Below are positions 19,132 to 27,590 of a stretch of 64,000 nucleotides of DNA, piece after piece. The notes below the pieces were generated by a model that was not told where the DNA came from, searched no databases, and saw nothing but the letters and a program-made list of their open reading frames with translations. The stretch is from Butyricimonas paravirosa (GTDB taxonomy: Bacteria > Bacteroidota > Bacteroidia > Bacteroidales > Marinifilaceae). Where the stretch lies: NCBI RefSeq assembly GCF_032878955.1, contig NZ_CP043839.1:1054001-1118000 (forward strand). The letters are read 5' to 3'. The stretch's first letter is position 1; each line of letters starts with the position of its first letter. A program made the position numbers and the translations under genes.

Positions 19132-21903
19132 CTACTTTTCCCCCTGTGGCAATAAAAGATACCGCCTATCCTTACCGGTCAACTCCTTTTGTTCCTCGGT
19201 CAACTCCAAGAAATTATTTCCCAACCACAACCGTTTTAATGCGGGTAAATGAAACAAGAAATCCGGAACCTTTCCCGTCAACTCGTTATTCTGCACAAGG
19301 ACATCTTCCAACCGTTTCATTCCCGCCCATTCATCTGGGATTTCCCCACTAAACTTATTCGCAAAGAGAGCCATTTTTTTTAGTTTTCTCAATTCTCCCC
19401 ATTCTGCGGGTAACGTCCCTGTCAACTTATTCACCCCAACATCCAACATCTCCAACTCAGAAAGCCACCCCAACTCGGCAGGTAGTTCCCCTTCCAACAT
19501 ATTTCTACCAAGATAGAGGATGTTCAAACTTCGCATATTCCCAATTTCAGCCGGAATCGTTCCGGTCAAGTTATTTCCTAGGAGAGCCAGAACTGTCAAT
19601 TTATCCAAGTAACCGATCCCGGCAGGAATCTCACCGCTCAACTTATTCATTGACAAATCCATCCTTTCCAACAAGGTTAACTCCCCGATCCCGGCAGGAA
19701 TCTCGCCCGACAACTTGTTATTCCCCAACAACAAAAGTCGTAAATTCCGCAAATTCCCGATACTCGCGGGTAAAACACCTCCGGTGAAAGCATTCGAAGC
19801 GTTCAATTCCTCCAACGACTCTATATTCCCGATTTCCTCCGGGAGCGAGGAAAACTCGTTATTCGGCATAGCCAATATTCTCAACCGTCTCAAATTACCG
19901 ATCTCGGGAGGCAAGGCCCCGTTAAAATGATTATTTGTCAGGTACAACCTCTCTAAACCTTCCATATCTCCCAGTTCCGGCGGTAACACCCCACTCATCC
20001 GGTTCCCGAACACGTCCAAGGTCTTCAACCGTTTCATCCTACCGATCGAGGCCGGCAGTGTCCCCGTGATCTCGTTATTCGCCAAGTATAACTCCACCAG
20101 CGACTCCCAATCACCAATTTCGTCCGGTAAGTTACCAGCAAGACGGTTATTCTGCAAGTTCAAGAAATTCAAACTCCGCATACGTGTCATCTCGGCGGGC
20201 AACTTTCCGGTGAACGTGTTATTGTTCAAGAACAACCTAACCAAATTCTCCAACTGCCCCAATTCCTTGGGTAGCTCGCCCGACAAACGGTTCTCTCCCA
20301 AACTCAATTCAGTCAAGTTTCTCAACTTACCAATCGACGGGGGAATACTCCCGCTAAACTGATTCTTCCATAAATACAAATGTTTTAGTTCTTCCCAATT
20401 CCCGATTTCCGCGGGGATCGTCCCCGAGAAATTATTAAAACTCAAGTTCAAGTATTCCAGCTTGACCAACTTCGTTAACGCCACCGGGAATGGTCCGGAC
20501 AAACGATTTGTTTTCAGGTAGAAATTTCTCAAGTCTACCAGATTTCCCAGCGTCTCCGGCAACTCCCCGGAAAACTCATTTTCCGAGAGCAATAACGACC
20601 GCAAGTGAATCAATCGTCCCATCTCTTCCGGAAGAGGACCCGAAAACCTGTTCGATGTCAAATCTAGTAAATTCAATCCCGTCATTTTCCCGATTTCAGC
20701 GGGTAAAGGCCCGGAGAACCTGTTATTCCTCAAACTCAAGTAATTCAATTGCGCCAGCTCACAAAGCTCCGGTAGCAACGGCCCGCTCAAACGATTATTA
20801 CTCAAATCAAGGGATGTAAACGACACGGCCTCCTTGATTTCAGCGGGTAACGAACCTGAAAGAACATTATCCGACAATTCCAGACGATACAATTTCGGCA
20901 AAGTGAATAACACGCCGGGGATCGCTCCCGTCAGTCGGTTATTCGACAAAACCAACGCCAACAATTCCTTCAAATGCCCCAAAGTAGTGGGGATCACCCC
21001 TCTCAACAAATTATTGTCCAGTGAAATATTCCGCAAAGTTTTCACGCTCCCCAACGAGGCGGGAATCTCCCCGTCTATCCGGTTTTGTCCCAATGATAAA
21101 TTTCTCAACTTTTTCAGCCGGCTCCAATCTGCGGGCAACTCTCCCCGCAGGCGATTACCGAACATATTTATCTCTTCCAAGTTTTCCAGAAACATAAGCT
21201 CGTCCGGAATTTTCCCCGTCAGCAAATTCGAAGAAATATCCGCACACTCTAACAACGAGAGGTTCCCGATGGCAGCCGGAATGTCCCCCGTCAATCTATT
21301 CGTACCCATTCGAAGGTATTTCAATTGCTTAAGCCCTCCGATTTCCTCCGGGATCTCCCCCGACAACTGGTTACGAGAAAGATCCAGTGTCACCAGATTT
21401 TCCAGTTTACCGATCCCAACAGGTATTTCTCCAGTCAAACGATTGCCGTTCAGTGACAACTGCCTTAACGCTGTACACTCTCCAATATCCGTTGGCATAC
21501 TCCCCGTGATCTCGTTATTACACAAGTTAAGCACCTCTAATGTCTTCAGCCTGAAAATAGCTCCCGACAGAACTCCCTTCAAACCGTTTGCTCCCAGATA
21601 TATACTCAATTTCCCGTTATCATAGTTCCGCTTCACCCCGTACCACTCCTCAACAGGCCGGTCACTTAACCAGTTCTCCTTCGCCCGCCAATCTTCCCCT
21701 CCCAGAACCCAGTACAATTCTTTCAAAGCGGCTCGTTCCGCAGCTACTTGCTGCTCTTTCAGCAACAAATCCACCGCTTGTTCCCGAACGATCTTCTTTT
21801 CCTTCCCTTTTTGCCTCTCTTTACGCGTTTGTGCAACTAACGGGTCATTCCCGTAACAAATGGAAAATACAAATAACAGAATAAATGACACAACTTGTTT
21901 CAT
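19132..21903 (-). CDS. Exported leucine-rich-repeat protein, plant-type LRRs
   Basis: A 923-residue protein with a signal peptide (about 1-25), a charged linker, and an N-terminal cap (ALKELYWVLGGEDW, then ENWLSDRPVEEWYGV) as commonly found before bacterial LRR arrays. It then has about 33 repeats of about 24 residues fitting LxxLxLxxNxLxGxIPxxIG. The xGxIP signature is the plant-specific LRR class. No kinase, transmembrane or sorting domain follows; the array runs to within 25 residues of the end. It is likely a periplasmic or surface protein-binding solenoid. One repeat (around ELNASNAFTGG) is irregular. It is transcribed alone, with a repeat block between it and purF. Confidence 0.92.
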   Translation of the reverse strand: MKQVVSFILLFVFSICYGNDPLVAQTRKERQKGKEKKIVREQAVDLLLKEQQVAAERAALKELYWVLGGEDWRAKENWLSDRPVEEWYGVKRNYDNGKLSIYLGANGLKGVLSGAIFRLKTLEVLNLCNNEITGSMPTDIGECTALRQLSLNGNRLTGEIPVGIGKLENLVTLDLSRNQLSGEIPEEIGGLKQLKYLRMGTNRLTGDIPAAIGNLSLLECADISSNLLTGKIPDELMFLENLEEINMFGNRLRGELPADWSRLKKLRNLSLGQNRIDGEIPASLGSVKTLRNISLDNNLLRGVIPTTLGHLKELLALVLSNNRLTGAIPGVLFTLPKLYRLELSDNVLSGSLPAEIKEAVSFTSLDLSNNRLSGPLLPELCELAQLNYLSLRNNRFSGPLPAEIGKMTGLNLLDLTSNRFSGPLPEEMGRLIHLRSLLLSENEFSGELPETLGNLVDLRNFYLKTNRLSGPFPVALTKLVKLEYLNLSFNNFSGTIPAEIGNWEELKHLYLWKNQFSGSIPPSIGKLRNLTELSLGENRLSGELPKELGQLENLVRLFLNNNTFTGKLPAEMTRMRSLNFLNLQNNRLAGNLPDEIGDWESLVELYLANNEITGTLPASIGRMKRLKTLDVFGNRMSGVLPPELGDMEGLERLYLTNNHFNGALPPEIGNLRRLRILAMPNNEFSSLPEEIGNIESLEELNASNAFTGGVLPASIGNLRNLRLLLLGNNKLSGEIPAGIGELTLLERMDLSMNKLSGEIPAGIGYLDKLTVLALLGNNLTGTIPAEIGNMRSLNILYLGRNMLEGELPAELGWLSELEMLDVGVNKLTGTLPAEWGELRKLKKMALFANKFSGEIPDEWAGMKRLEDVLVQNNELTGKVPDFLFHLPALKRLWLGNNFLELTEEQKELTGKDRRYLLLPQGEK

Positions 21904-21989
21904 AGCCGATCTTTTTAATATCCGCTACTAATTTAAACATTTACAAACAAATTGCAATAACTTTGAACGGGAAAGTAAAAACTTATTAA

Positions 21990-22230
21990 TTTTAGATCCT
22001 ACTAATTTTAGATTTTAGATTCCAGCCGCACAAGGCCGACGCTTCTTGATTTTCAACTTTTAGTTTTTAACTTTTAACTTTCCAACTACCCCCACCAACT
22101 CCCCCTTACACAGGGGGAGAGACGGACGCAAGAAGGAGTCACGACGTAGCAATGCAGCGAGTTCTCCCCCTTGGAAAGGGGGAGCTAGAGGGGGTTCAAT
22201 CTAAAATTTAAAATCTAAAATCTAAAATTA
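21990..22230. repeat. Full-length dispersed repeat element between the LRR gene and purF
   Basis: The block shows all modules in order: TTTTAGATT heptamer-like tract, CCAGCCGCACAAGGCC (22022-22037), TTTTAACTTTT arrays, the palindromic core at 22084-22196 (AACTACCCCC ... CTCCCCCTTACACAGGGGGAG ... GGGGGAGCTAGAGGGGGTT), and an AAAATCT array up to the purF stop codon at 22228. The core interior (agacggacgcaagaa) has the same + strand orientation as the nuo copies, so it is antisense to both flanking genes here. Confidence 0.85.
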
Positions 22231-24114
22231 ATAAGATCTTTCATCCCTCCCTTCTACCCAGTTGATATAAGCGGTGTTGACCACCTTATTACCACCGGGA
22301 GTGGGATAATTTCCGGTAAAATACCAGTCACCCGTGTCATTCGGGCAAGCCACGTGCAAATCTTCGACAGACTGGAAAACCACTTTTACCTCGGCATTCA
22401 GATGCTCGTCACGCACCATCTCGGCAATCTTGTCGGAAATCTCTTCCTCGGTAAAAGGAGCGTAAATCTCTTTCACGTGGTTCACCACCTGCTCTTTGGG
22501 CAGTCCTTGTTGTGCTTTACACTTCCGGTACACCTCGTCAATCAATCCCTCCATGCCTCGTTCCTTCAACAACTCGATGGCCGCATTGAACGCTATAAAC
22601 TCGTTCATCCGGGTCATGTCGATCCCGTAGCAATCGGGGTAACGAATCTGCGGGGCGGAAGACACCACCACGATACGTTTCGGGCCAAGACGATCGAGAA
22701 TACGCAGAATACTCTTTTTCAAGGTGGTTCCCCGCACGATCGAGTCATCAATCACCACGAGGTTATCCGTGGGCTGCACTGCCCCGTAGGTCACGTCGTA
22801 CACGTGTCCCACCAGCCCGTCACGTCCGGAATCCGAGGTAATAAACGTGCGCAGCTTGGCATCCTTGATCACTATTTTCTCGATACGGGGTTCGCGGCAA
22901 ATGATCTCGTCGAGCGTTTCCTCGCTCCACGTTGCCTTTCCCTCCCGGATCAAACGTTTTTTCTCCTCCACCATGTACTGCTGAATTCCTTTCACCATCC
23001 CGTAGAAGGAAGTTTCCGCCGTGTTAGGGATAAAGGAAAACACCGTGTTATCGAGATCGCCATCCACGGCCTTTACCAAACGAGGTGTCAATAACTCGCC
23101 CAATTTTTTCCGTTCCCGGTATATATTCCTGTCATTCCCGCGGGAGAAGTAGATACGCTCGAACGAACAACTGGCACGTTGTCGTGGTTCACGCACGAGT
23201 TCCTCGGTCACGGTTCCATCTTTCTTGATCAACAGGGCGTATCCCGGACGGATCTCGGAAATTTCCATGTTCATGCCTTGGAAAGCGGTCTGGATCACGG
23301 ATGCCTCGGATGCCACCACGACCACCTCGTCATCTTTGTAGTAATAAGCCGGACGTATCCCCCACGGATCACGCATCACGAAAGCATCGCCATGCCCGAC
23401 CACTCCTGCTACGGCATATCCCCCGTCCCAATCCTCGCTACTCCGGGAAAGGACCTTGGGTAAATCAACCGTACGTTCAATCAACGGGGTAATCTCCTGT
23501 TTCGAAAATCCCTTTTCTTTGTAGAAACGGTACAAATCCTGAATCTCGCTATCCAGAAAATAGCCTACCTTCTCAAGCAGGGTCACCGTATCGGAATAAT
23601 TTCGCGGGTACTGTCCCGCCCGAATCAAACTCTCGAACAACTCGTCCACGTTCGTCAGGTTAAAGTTCGCCGCCAGCGCTAAATTGTGCGCCCGCCAGTT
23701 GCTTGCCCGTTTCAGTGGGTGAACGTAATCTATATTATTCTTTCCGAAAGTCGCGTAACGTAAATGCCCCAAGTAAACCTCGGAAACAAATGGAAGGTTC
23801 TGCTTTGCCCAAACAGCATTCTTCTCCCGGAGAATCTCCGGTGTAAACGGTTCGTGAATCCGGTCGAACACATCCTGTATCGGGTTCGCGTCACAGGAAC
23901 GTACGCGGTCCATATACTTGTACCCCGGTTCCATGTCGAGTTTCAACCCCACGACTCCCGCGCCGTCTTGGCCGCGGTTACGCTGTTTCTCCATTAATAT
24001 GTACAACCTGTTTAGCCCGTAAAGGTAAGAACCGTATTTCTTCTGATAATAATCCAATGGTTTCAGCAATCGAATCAACGCGAAACCACACTCGTGATGA
24101 ATGGTGTCACTCAT
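22228..24114 (-). CDS. purF: Amidophosphoribosyltransferase (PurF-type)
   Basis: The first committed enzyme of purine synthesis, transferring glutamine amide nitrogen to PRPP. Product is 628 residues if started at 24114 (MSDTIHHECGFALIR); a longer frame to 24264 adds 50 residues without family likeness and was rejected. Cys9 in HHECGF would be the glutaminase nucleophile after propeptide removal. The phosphoribosyltransferase part has the PRPP loop VVIDDSIVRGTT at about 450-463. Like other Bacteroidota versions it is longer than E. coli PurF (about 505 residues), with inserted segments. The stop codon lies inside the AAAATTAAT tail of the adjoining repeat block. Confidence 0.92.
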   Translation of the reverse strand: MSDTIHHECGFALIRLLKPLDYYQKKYGSYLYGLNRLYILMEKQRNRGQDGAGVVGLKLDMEPGYKYMDRVRSCDANPIQDVFDRIHEPFTPEILREKNAVWAKQNLPFVSEVYLGHLRYATFGKNNIDYVHPLKRASNWRAHNLALAANFNLTNVDELFESLIRAGQYPRNYSDTVTLLEKVGYFLDSEIQDLYRFYKEKGFSKQEITPLIERTVDLPKVLSRSSEDWDGGYAVAGVVGHGDAFVMRDPWGIRPAYYYKDDEVVVVASEASVIQTAFQGMNMEISEIRPGYALLIKKDGTVTEELVREPRQRASCSFERIYFSRGNDRNIYRERKKLGELLTPRLVKAVDGDLDNTVFSFIPNTAETSFYGMVKGIQQYMVEEKKRLIREGKATWSEETLDEIICREPRIEKIVIKDAKLRTFITSDSGRDGLVGHVYDVTYGAVQPTDNLVVIDDSIVRGTTLKKSILRILDRLGPKRIVVVSSAPQIRYPDCYGIDMTRMNEFIAFNAAIELLKERGMEGLIDEVYRKCKAQQGLPKEQVVNHVKEIYAPFTEEEISDKIAEMVRDEHLNAEVKVVFQSVEDLHVACPNDTGDWYFTGNYPTPGGNKVVNTAYINWVEGRDERSY

Positions 24115-24253
24115 ATTTTTTTCCCTAATTTCATATATTACCCCCGAGATATTCTCCTTTCCCGGAGAGATTACAAAAGTAAGAAAAAAATATGGTTTAT
24201 AAACCTTATGGCCCCGAATGTTAATCTCACGATTAACATTCTTTACCACACAT

Positions 24254-24287
24254 TTTTCAACCAAAATTCAAAATTAGGTTATCTTTG
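24254..24287 (+). promoter_or_regulatory. Promoter upstream of the small exported protein and nuo genes
   Basis: TATCTTTG (24280-24287) fits the Bacteroidota -7 consensus TAnnTTTG, with TTTT at 24254-24257 as a plausible -33 element, 22 bases upstream. The gene at 24307 begins about 20 bases further on. Confidence 0.5.
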
Positions 24288-24306
24288 CGAACCTTAAGTA
24301 AAAAGA

Positions 24307-24681
24307 ATGATGTTGAACGTGCTGAAGAATAGTATATTGATCGTGTTATTCGTGTTGGTAAGTTCCAGCGGGATATTAGCAAAAGGACAAAATCTGTCCT
24401 TCAAAGAAACCTGTTTAGAACGTAAATTCTGCCGGAACGAAATCTGTGAAGTCTCCACGGTTCCCCTATTACTCTTTTTTCACGAAAGTTGCGAACTCAC
24501 ACTGGGTTACTCCCATGTTGTCCCGGACTCCAAATCACAATTGGTTCCCTCTTTCCTGCAAAGGAATAGCAAGAACAACACCGCGGTAGCACACTCCAAA
24601 CGCAACTTGTATTTCCACCCTTACTCGACTCTCGGGAAGACCAAATACTACGTCTTTGCCCTGCGAGAAATCATTGTTTAG
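24307..24681 (+). CDS. Small exported protein, family not recognised
   Basis: A 124-residue protein with a clean signal peptide (about 1-25, ending ILAKGQ) and a mature part with four Cys (CLERKFCRNEIC and ESCELT) followed by a basic, Ser/Asn-rich segment. An alternative start three bases later (24310) is equally possible. I see no known domain. A good promoter stands right before it and nuoA follows after 133 bases with a hairpin in between, so it may be an independent unit or the first gene of the nuo transcript. Confidence 0.5.
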   Translation: MMLNVLKNSILIVLFVLVSSSGILAKGQNLSFKETCLERKFCRNEICEVSTVPLLLFFHESCELTLGYSHVVPDSKSQLVPSFLQRNSKNNTAVAHSKRNLYFHPYSTLGKTKYYVFALREIIV

Positions 24682-24720
24682 CCGGAGATCAAACAAGTTA
24701 CAGGCCGGGTTGGTGGCCCA

Positions 24721-24759
24721 GCAAGTTGCAGTTACAAGTTTGCAACTTGCCGTATTTTT
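24721..24759 (+). terminator. Terminator-like hairpin ahead of nuoA
   Basis: GCAAGTTGCA (24721-24730) pairs perfectly with TGCAACTTGC (24741-24750), followed by CGTATTTTT. It would end the transcript of the small exported protein, or attenuate read-through into nuo. A second short stem, GGCC(24703)...GGCC, precedes it. No obvious -7 box was found between it and nuoA. Confidence 0.55.
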
Positions 24760-24814
24760 CCCCTGTAACTAAACTTGTACCTTGAAACTTGAAAACCTGA
24801 AACTTTTTATAATT

Positions 24815-25165
24815 ATGAATCTTACTTTATTCGTGGTTGTGTTGATTACAGCCATTTTGCTGGTGGTTATCGCTATGAGCATTGCTCGGGCCATTTCTCC
24901 CCGTACCTTCAACAAACAGAAGGGGGAAGCCTATGAATGTGGCGTGCCTACGCGAGGAAAATCATGGATGCAGTTCAAGGTAGGATACTACCTGTTCGCC
25001 ATCTTGTTTTTGATGTTCGACGTGGAAACCGTGTTTCTCTATCCTTGGGCGGTCACCGTTCAGGATGCCGGAATTAACGGTTTACTGAATGTATTATTTT
25101 TCATGCTGATCCTTATTCTCGGATTGGCTTACGCGTGGAAGAAAGGAGCATTGGAATGGAAGTAA
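24815..25165 (+). CDS. nuoA: NADH-quinone oxidoreductase subunit A
   Basis: A 116-residue membrane subunit with three helices, the third-loop motif KGEAYECGVP (the conserved Cys-bearing loop next to the quinone site) and the acidic motif FLMFDVETVFLYPWA. The ATG at 24815 is chosen; an in-frame upstream ATG at 24782 adds 11 residues with no family likeness. The stop overlaps the start of nuoB by 10 bases. Confidence 0.93.
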   Translation: MNLTLFVVVLITAILLVVIAMSIARAISPRTFNKQKGEAYECGVPTRGKSWMQFKVGYYLFAILFLMFDVETVFLYPWAVTVQDAGINGLLNVLFFMLILILGLAYAWKKGALEWK

Positions 25166-25719
25166 AAATTAAATCCATGAAATATGAAGAGTTCAATGAT
25201 AACGAATATCTTGAACAACTTCGGGCATCCGGCACCAATGTTATCGTGGGATGCCTTGACGATGTTATCAACTGGGGACGCTCGAATTCCCTTTGGCCGC
25301 TTACCTTCGCGACAAGCTGTTGTGGTATTGAATTCATGGCAGTGGGAGCGGCACGTTACGATTTCTCCCGCTTCGGGTTCGAGGTAACACGAGCCAGCCC
25401 GCGCCAAGCCGACTTTATCATGGTGGCGGGAACCATCGTACACAAGATGGCCCCCGTGCTGAAACGCCTCTATGACCAGATGGCCGAACCCAAATACGTG
25501 ATTGCCGTGGGGGGATGTGCCATTTCCGGTGGACCGTTCAAAAACTCTTACCACGTGGTGAAGGGGGTTGACTCCATCATCCCCGTTGACGTTTACATCC
25601 CCGGATGTCCCCCGCGACCGGAGGCCCTCCTCTACGGGATGATCCAACTGCAACGTAAGGTAAAAGTGGAACGTTTCCTCGGTGGCAAAAACCACAAGGA
25701 AAAAGAGAACAAAGAATAA
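25156..25719 (+). CDS. nuoB: NADH-quinone oxidoreductase subunit B
   Basis: A 187-residue peripheral subunit holding cluster N2, the last [4Fe-4S] centre before quinone. The ligands are visible: tandem Cys in TSCCGIEFM, Cys in VGGCAISGG and Cys in PGCPPRPE. I chose ATG 25156, which overlaps the nuoA stop and has AAAGGAG about 8 bases upstream; ATG 25177 is an alternative. The stop TAA already forms the first bases of the following repeat block. Confidence 0.95.
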   Translation: MEVKIKSMKYEEFNDNEYLEQLRASGTNVIVGCLDDVINWGRSNSLWPLTFATSCCGIEFMAVGAARYDFSRFGFEVTRASPRQADFIMVAGTIVHKMAPVLKRLYDQMAEPKYVIAVGGCAISGGPFKNSYHVVKGVDSIIPVDVYIPGCPPRPEALLYGMIQLQRKVKVERFLGGKNHKEKENKE

Positions 25720-25848
25720 TGTAGAATTTAGAATGAAAAAGATTCCGTGATTGCCGATTCGATGATTGAGTGATTAAAATCACTTAATCGAAAATCATTA
25801 AATCACTTAATCAATAGGATCTAAAATCATTAAATCTAAAATTAGTAC
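25718..25848 (+). repeat. Dispersed repeat, nuoB-nuoCD gap (copy 1 of the GATT-rich type)
   Basis: The first 68 bases of this block are identical to 29831-29898 in the nuoJ-nuoK gap, and the rest is closely similar. It contains a GTGATT aa AATCAC hairpin, several CACTTAATC units and a terminal AAAATCATTAAATCTAAAAT array. Identity this high between two non-coding spacers 4 kb apart points to recent duplication or gene conversion. Confidence 0.88.
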
Positions 25849-27474
25849 ATGTTAGTAGATAAAATAAAAAATATTGTTCCCGAGGCAGAGATCGACGAGA
25901 GCGATATCCTTACCGTGACGGTAGAGCCCGCCAAGTACAGGGAACTGGCTCTCCGGCTAAAAGGGGACCAGGATCTCTCTTTCGACTTCATGATCTGCAT
26001 GACGGGAATGGACTGGGGCGACACGTTAGGCGTGATCAGCCTGTTACAATCCACGGCTCACGAGCATAAATTATTTTTAAAGACGTTCACTGCCAACCGG
26101 GAAAACCCGGAACTGCCCACTGTTTCGGACATCTGGGCCACGGCCAACCTGAACGAACGTGAAGTGTACGACTTTCTCGGTATCCGGTTTATCAACCATC
26201 CTGATATGCGACGTCTGTTCCTGCGGAACGACTGGGTCGGCTATCCGTTACGTAAAGACTACAATGCAGACCCTGAAATAAACCCGGTACGACTGGAAAG
26301 TGAAGAAACGTTGGATGCAACCCCCACGTTCGAGGCTGATTCCCACGACGGGGAAGTCAGCGAGAAAGAGAACATCTTGTTTGAAGAAGACGAGTACGTG
26401 GTGAACATCGGGCCACAACACCCCGCCACTCACGGTGTACTCCGTTTCCGGGTATCACTGGAAGGAGAGATCGTGAAAAAGGTGGATGTCAACTGCGGGT
26501 ACATCCATCGAGGCATCGAGAAATTGTGTGAAAGCCTCACCTACCCGCAAACGCTGGCTTTGACAGACCGTCTGGATTACCTTGCCGCGCACCAGAACCG
26601 CCATGCGCTTTGTATGTGCATCGAGGAAGCCATGGGGCTGGAAATCCCGGAACGGGTGAAATACATCCGTACCATCATGGACGAGCTGAACCGTCTTTCC
26701 TCTCACCTCTTGTTCTGGTCATGCCTCTGCATGGATATGGGAGCGCTGACCGCTTTCTTCTACGGTTTCCGTGACCGAGAAAAGGTGTTGGACATCATGG
26801 AAGAAACCACGGGAGGACGACTGATTCAGAACTACAACGTGATCGGTGGCGTGATGGCAGACATCCACCCGAACCTGATCAACCGGATCAAAGAGTTCAT
26901 CAAATACCTCCCCCCGATGATCAAGGAATATCACGACGTGTTCACGGGCAACGTGATCGCCCAACAACGTTTGAAAGGCGTGGGCATTCTCAAGAAAGAG
27001 GACGCCATCAGTTACGGGGCATCCGGCCCGACGGGACGCGCCTGCGGGTGGTCATGTGACGTGCGTAAACACACGCCGTACGGGGTATATGACAAGGTGG
27101 ATTTCAAGGAAATCCTCTACCCGGAAGGAGACTCGTTTGCCCGTTACATGGTGCGCATGGAAGAGATTCTCGAATCATTACATATACTGGAACAACTGGT
27201 AGACAACATCCCCGCGGGAGACTACGCCGTGAAGACCAAACCGCTGATCAAATTGCCGGAAGGTCACTATTTCAAGAGCGTGGAAGCCAGCCGGGGTGAG
27301 TTCGGTGTTTACCTCGAAAGCCGGGGAGACAAATACCCTTACCGGGTAAAATTCCGTTCCCCGTGCCTGCCACTGGTATCCATCGTCGACCTGATCACGA
27401 AAGGCGGTAAAATCGCCGACCTGATCGCTATCGGCGGTACGCTGGACTACGTTGTTCCGGACATTGACAGATAA
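25849..27474 (+). CDS. nuoCD: Fused NADH-quinone oxidoreductase subunits C and D
   Basis: A 541-residue fusion. Residues about 1-145 are NuoC (30-kDa subunit; NEREVYDFLGI and GYPLRKDY motifs), then a Glu/Asp-rich linker, then NuoD (49-kDa subunit) from about 180 with NIGPQHPATHGVLRF, the His-containing loop beside the quinone site, and RLDYLAAHQN. The C-terminal IGGTLDYVVPDIDR is the typical NuoD end. The fusion is common in Bacteroidota. No nuoE, nuoF or nuoG is present in the window. Confidence 0.95.
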   Translation: MLVDKIKNIVPEAEIDESDILTVTVEPAKYRELALRLKGDQDLSFDFMICMTGMDWGDTLGVISLLQSTAHEHKLFLKTFTANRENPELPTVSDIWATANLNEREVYDFLGIRFINHPDMRRLFLRNDWVGYPLRKDYNADPEINPVRLESEETLDATPTFEADSHDGEVSEKENILFEEDEYVVNIGPQHPATHGVLRFRVSLEGEIVKKVDVNCGYIHRGIEKLCESLTYPQTLALTDRLDYLAAHQNRHALCMCIEEAMGLEIPERVKYIRTIMDELNRLSSHLLFWSCLCMDMGALTAFFYGFRDREKVLDIMEETTGGRLIQNYNVIGGVMADIHPNLINRIKEFIKYLPPMIKEYHDVFTGNVIAQQRLKGVGILKKEDAISYGASGPTGRACGWSCDVRKHTPYGVYDKVDFKEILYPEGDSFARYMVRMEEILESLHILEQLVDNIPAGDYAVKTKPLIKLPEGHYFKSVEASRGEFGVYLESRGDKYPYRVKFRSPCLPLVSIVDLITKGGKIADLIAIGGTLDYVVPDIDR

Positions 27475-27590
27475 CTTGGAAGATAAAAGTTAAAAGATAA
27501 AAACTAAAAGTTGAAAGTAGGAAATTAGGAAGCGTCGGCCTTGTGCGGCTGGAATCTAAAATCTAAAATCATTAAATCTAAAATTAGTAT
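27475..27590 (+). repeat. Dispersed repeat, nuoCD-nuoH gap
   Basis: The order is: AAAAGTTAAAAGATAAAAACTAAAAG heptamer array, then GCGTCGGCCTTGTGCGGCTGG (27532-27552, the reverse complement of the CCAGCCGCACAAGGCC module), then an AAAATCT array running up to the nuoH start. There is no palindromic core in this copy. Confidence 0.82.

Noticed and set aside
19400..21550. Regular 72-base periodicity resembling a repeat or CRISPR-like array
   Set aside because: The period equals the 24-residue LRR unit in a coding frame; units are diverged and there are no spacers.
20066..21625. Long antisense open frames opposite the LRR gene
   Set aside because: They arise from the regular codon pattern of the repeats on the other strand, lack start signals and show no domain.
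22354..23094. 246-codon open frame on the + strand within purF
   Set aside because: It is antisense to conserved purF sequence, His-rich by reverse-complement codon bias, and unlike any protein.
24115..24264. Longer purF start at 24264
   Set aside because: The extra 50 residues overlap the divergent promoter region, show no family likeness and would bury the Cys that must be near the N terminus.
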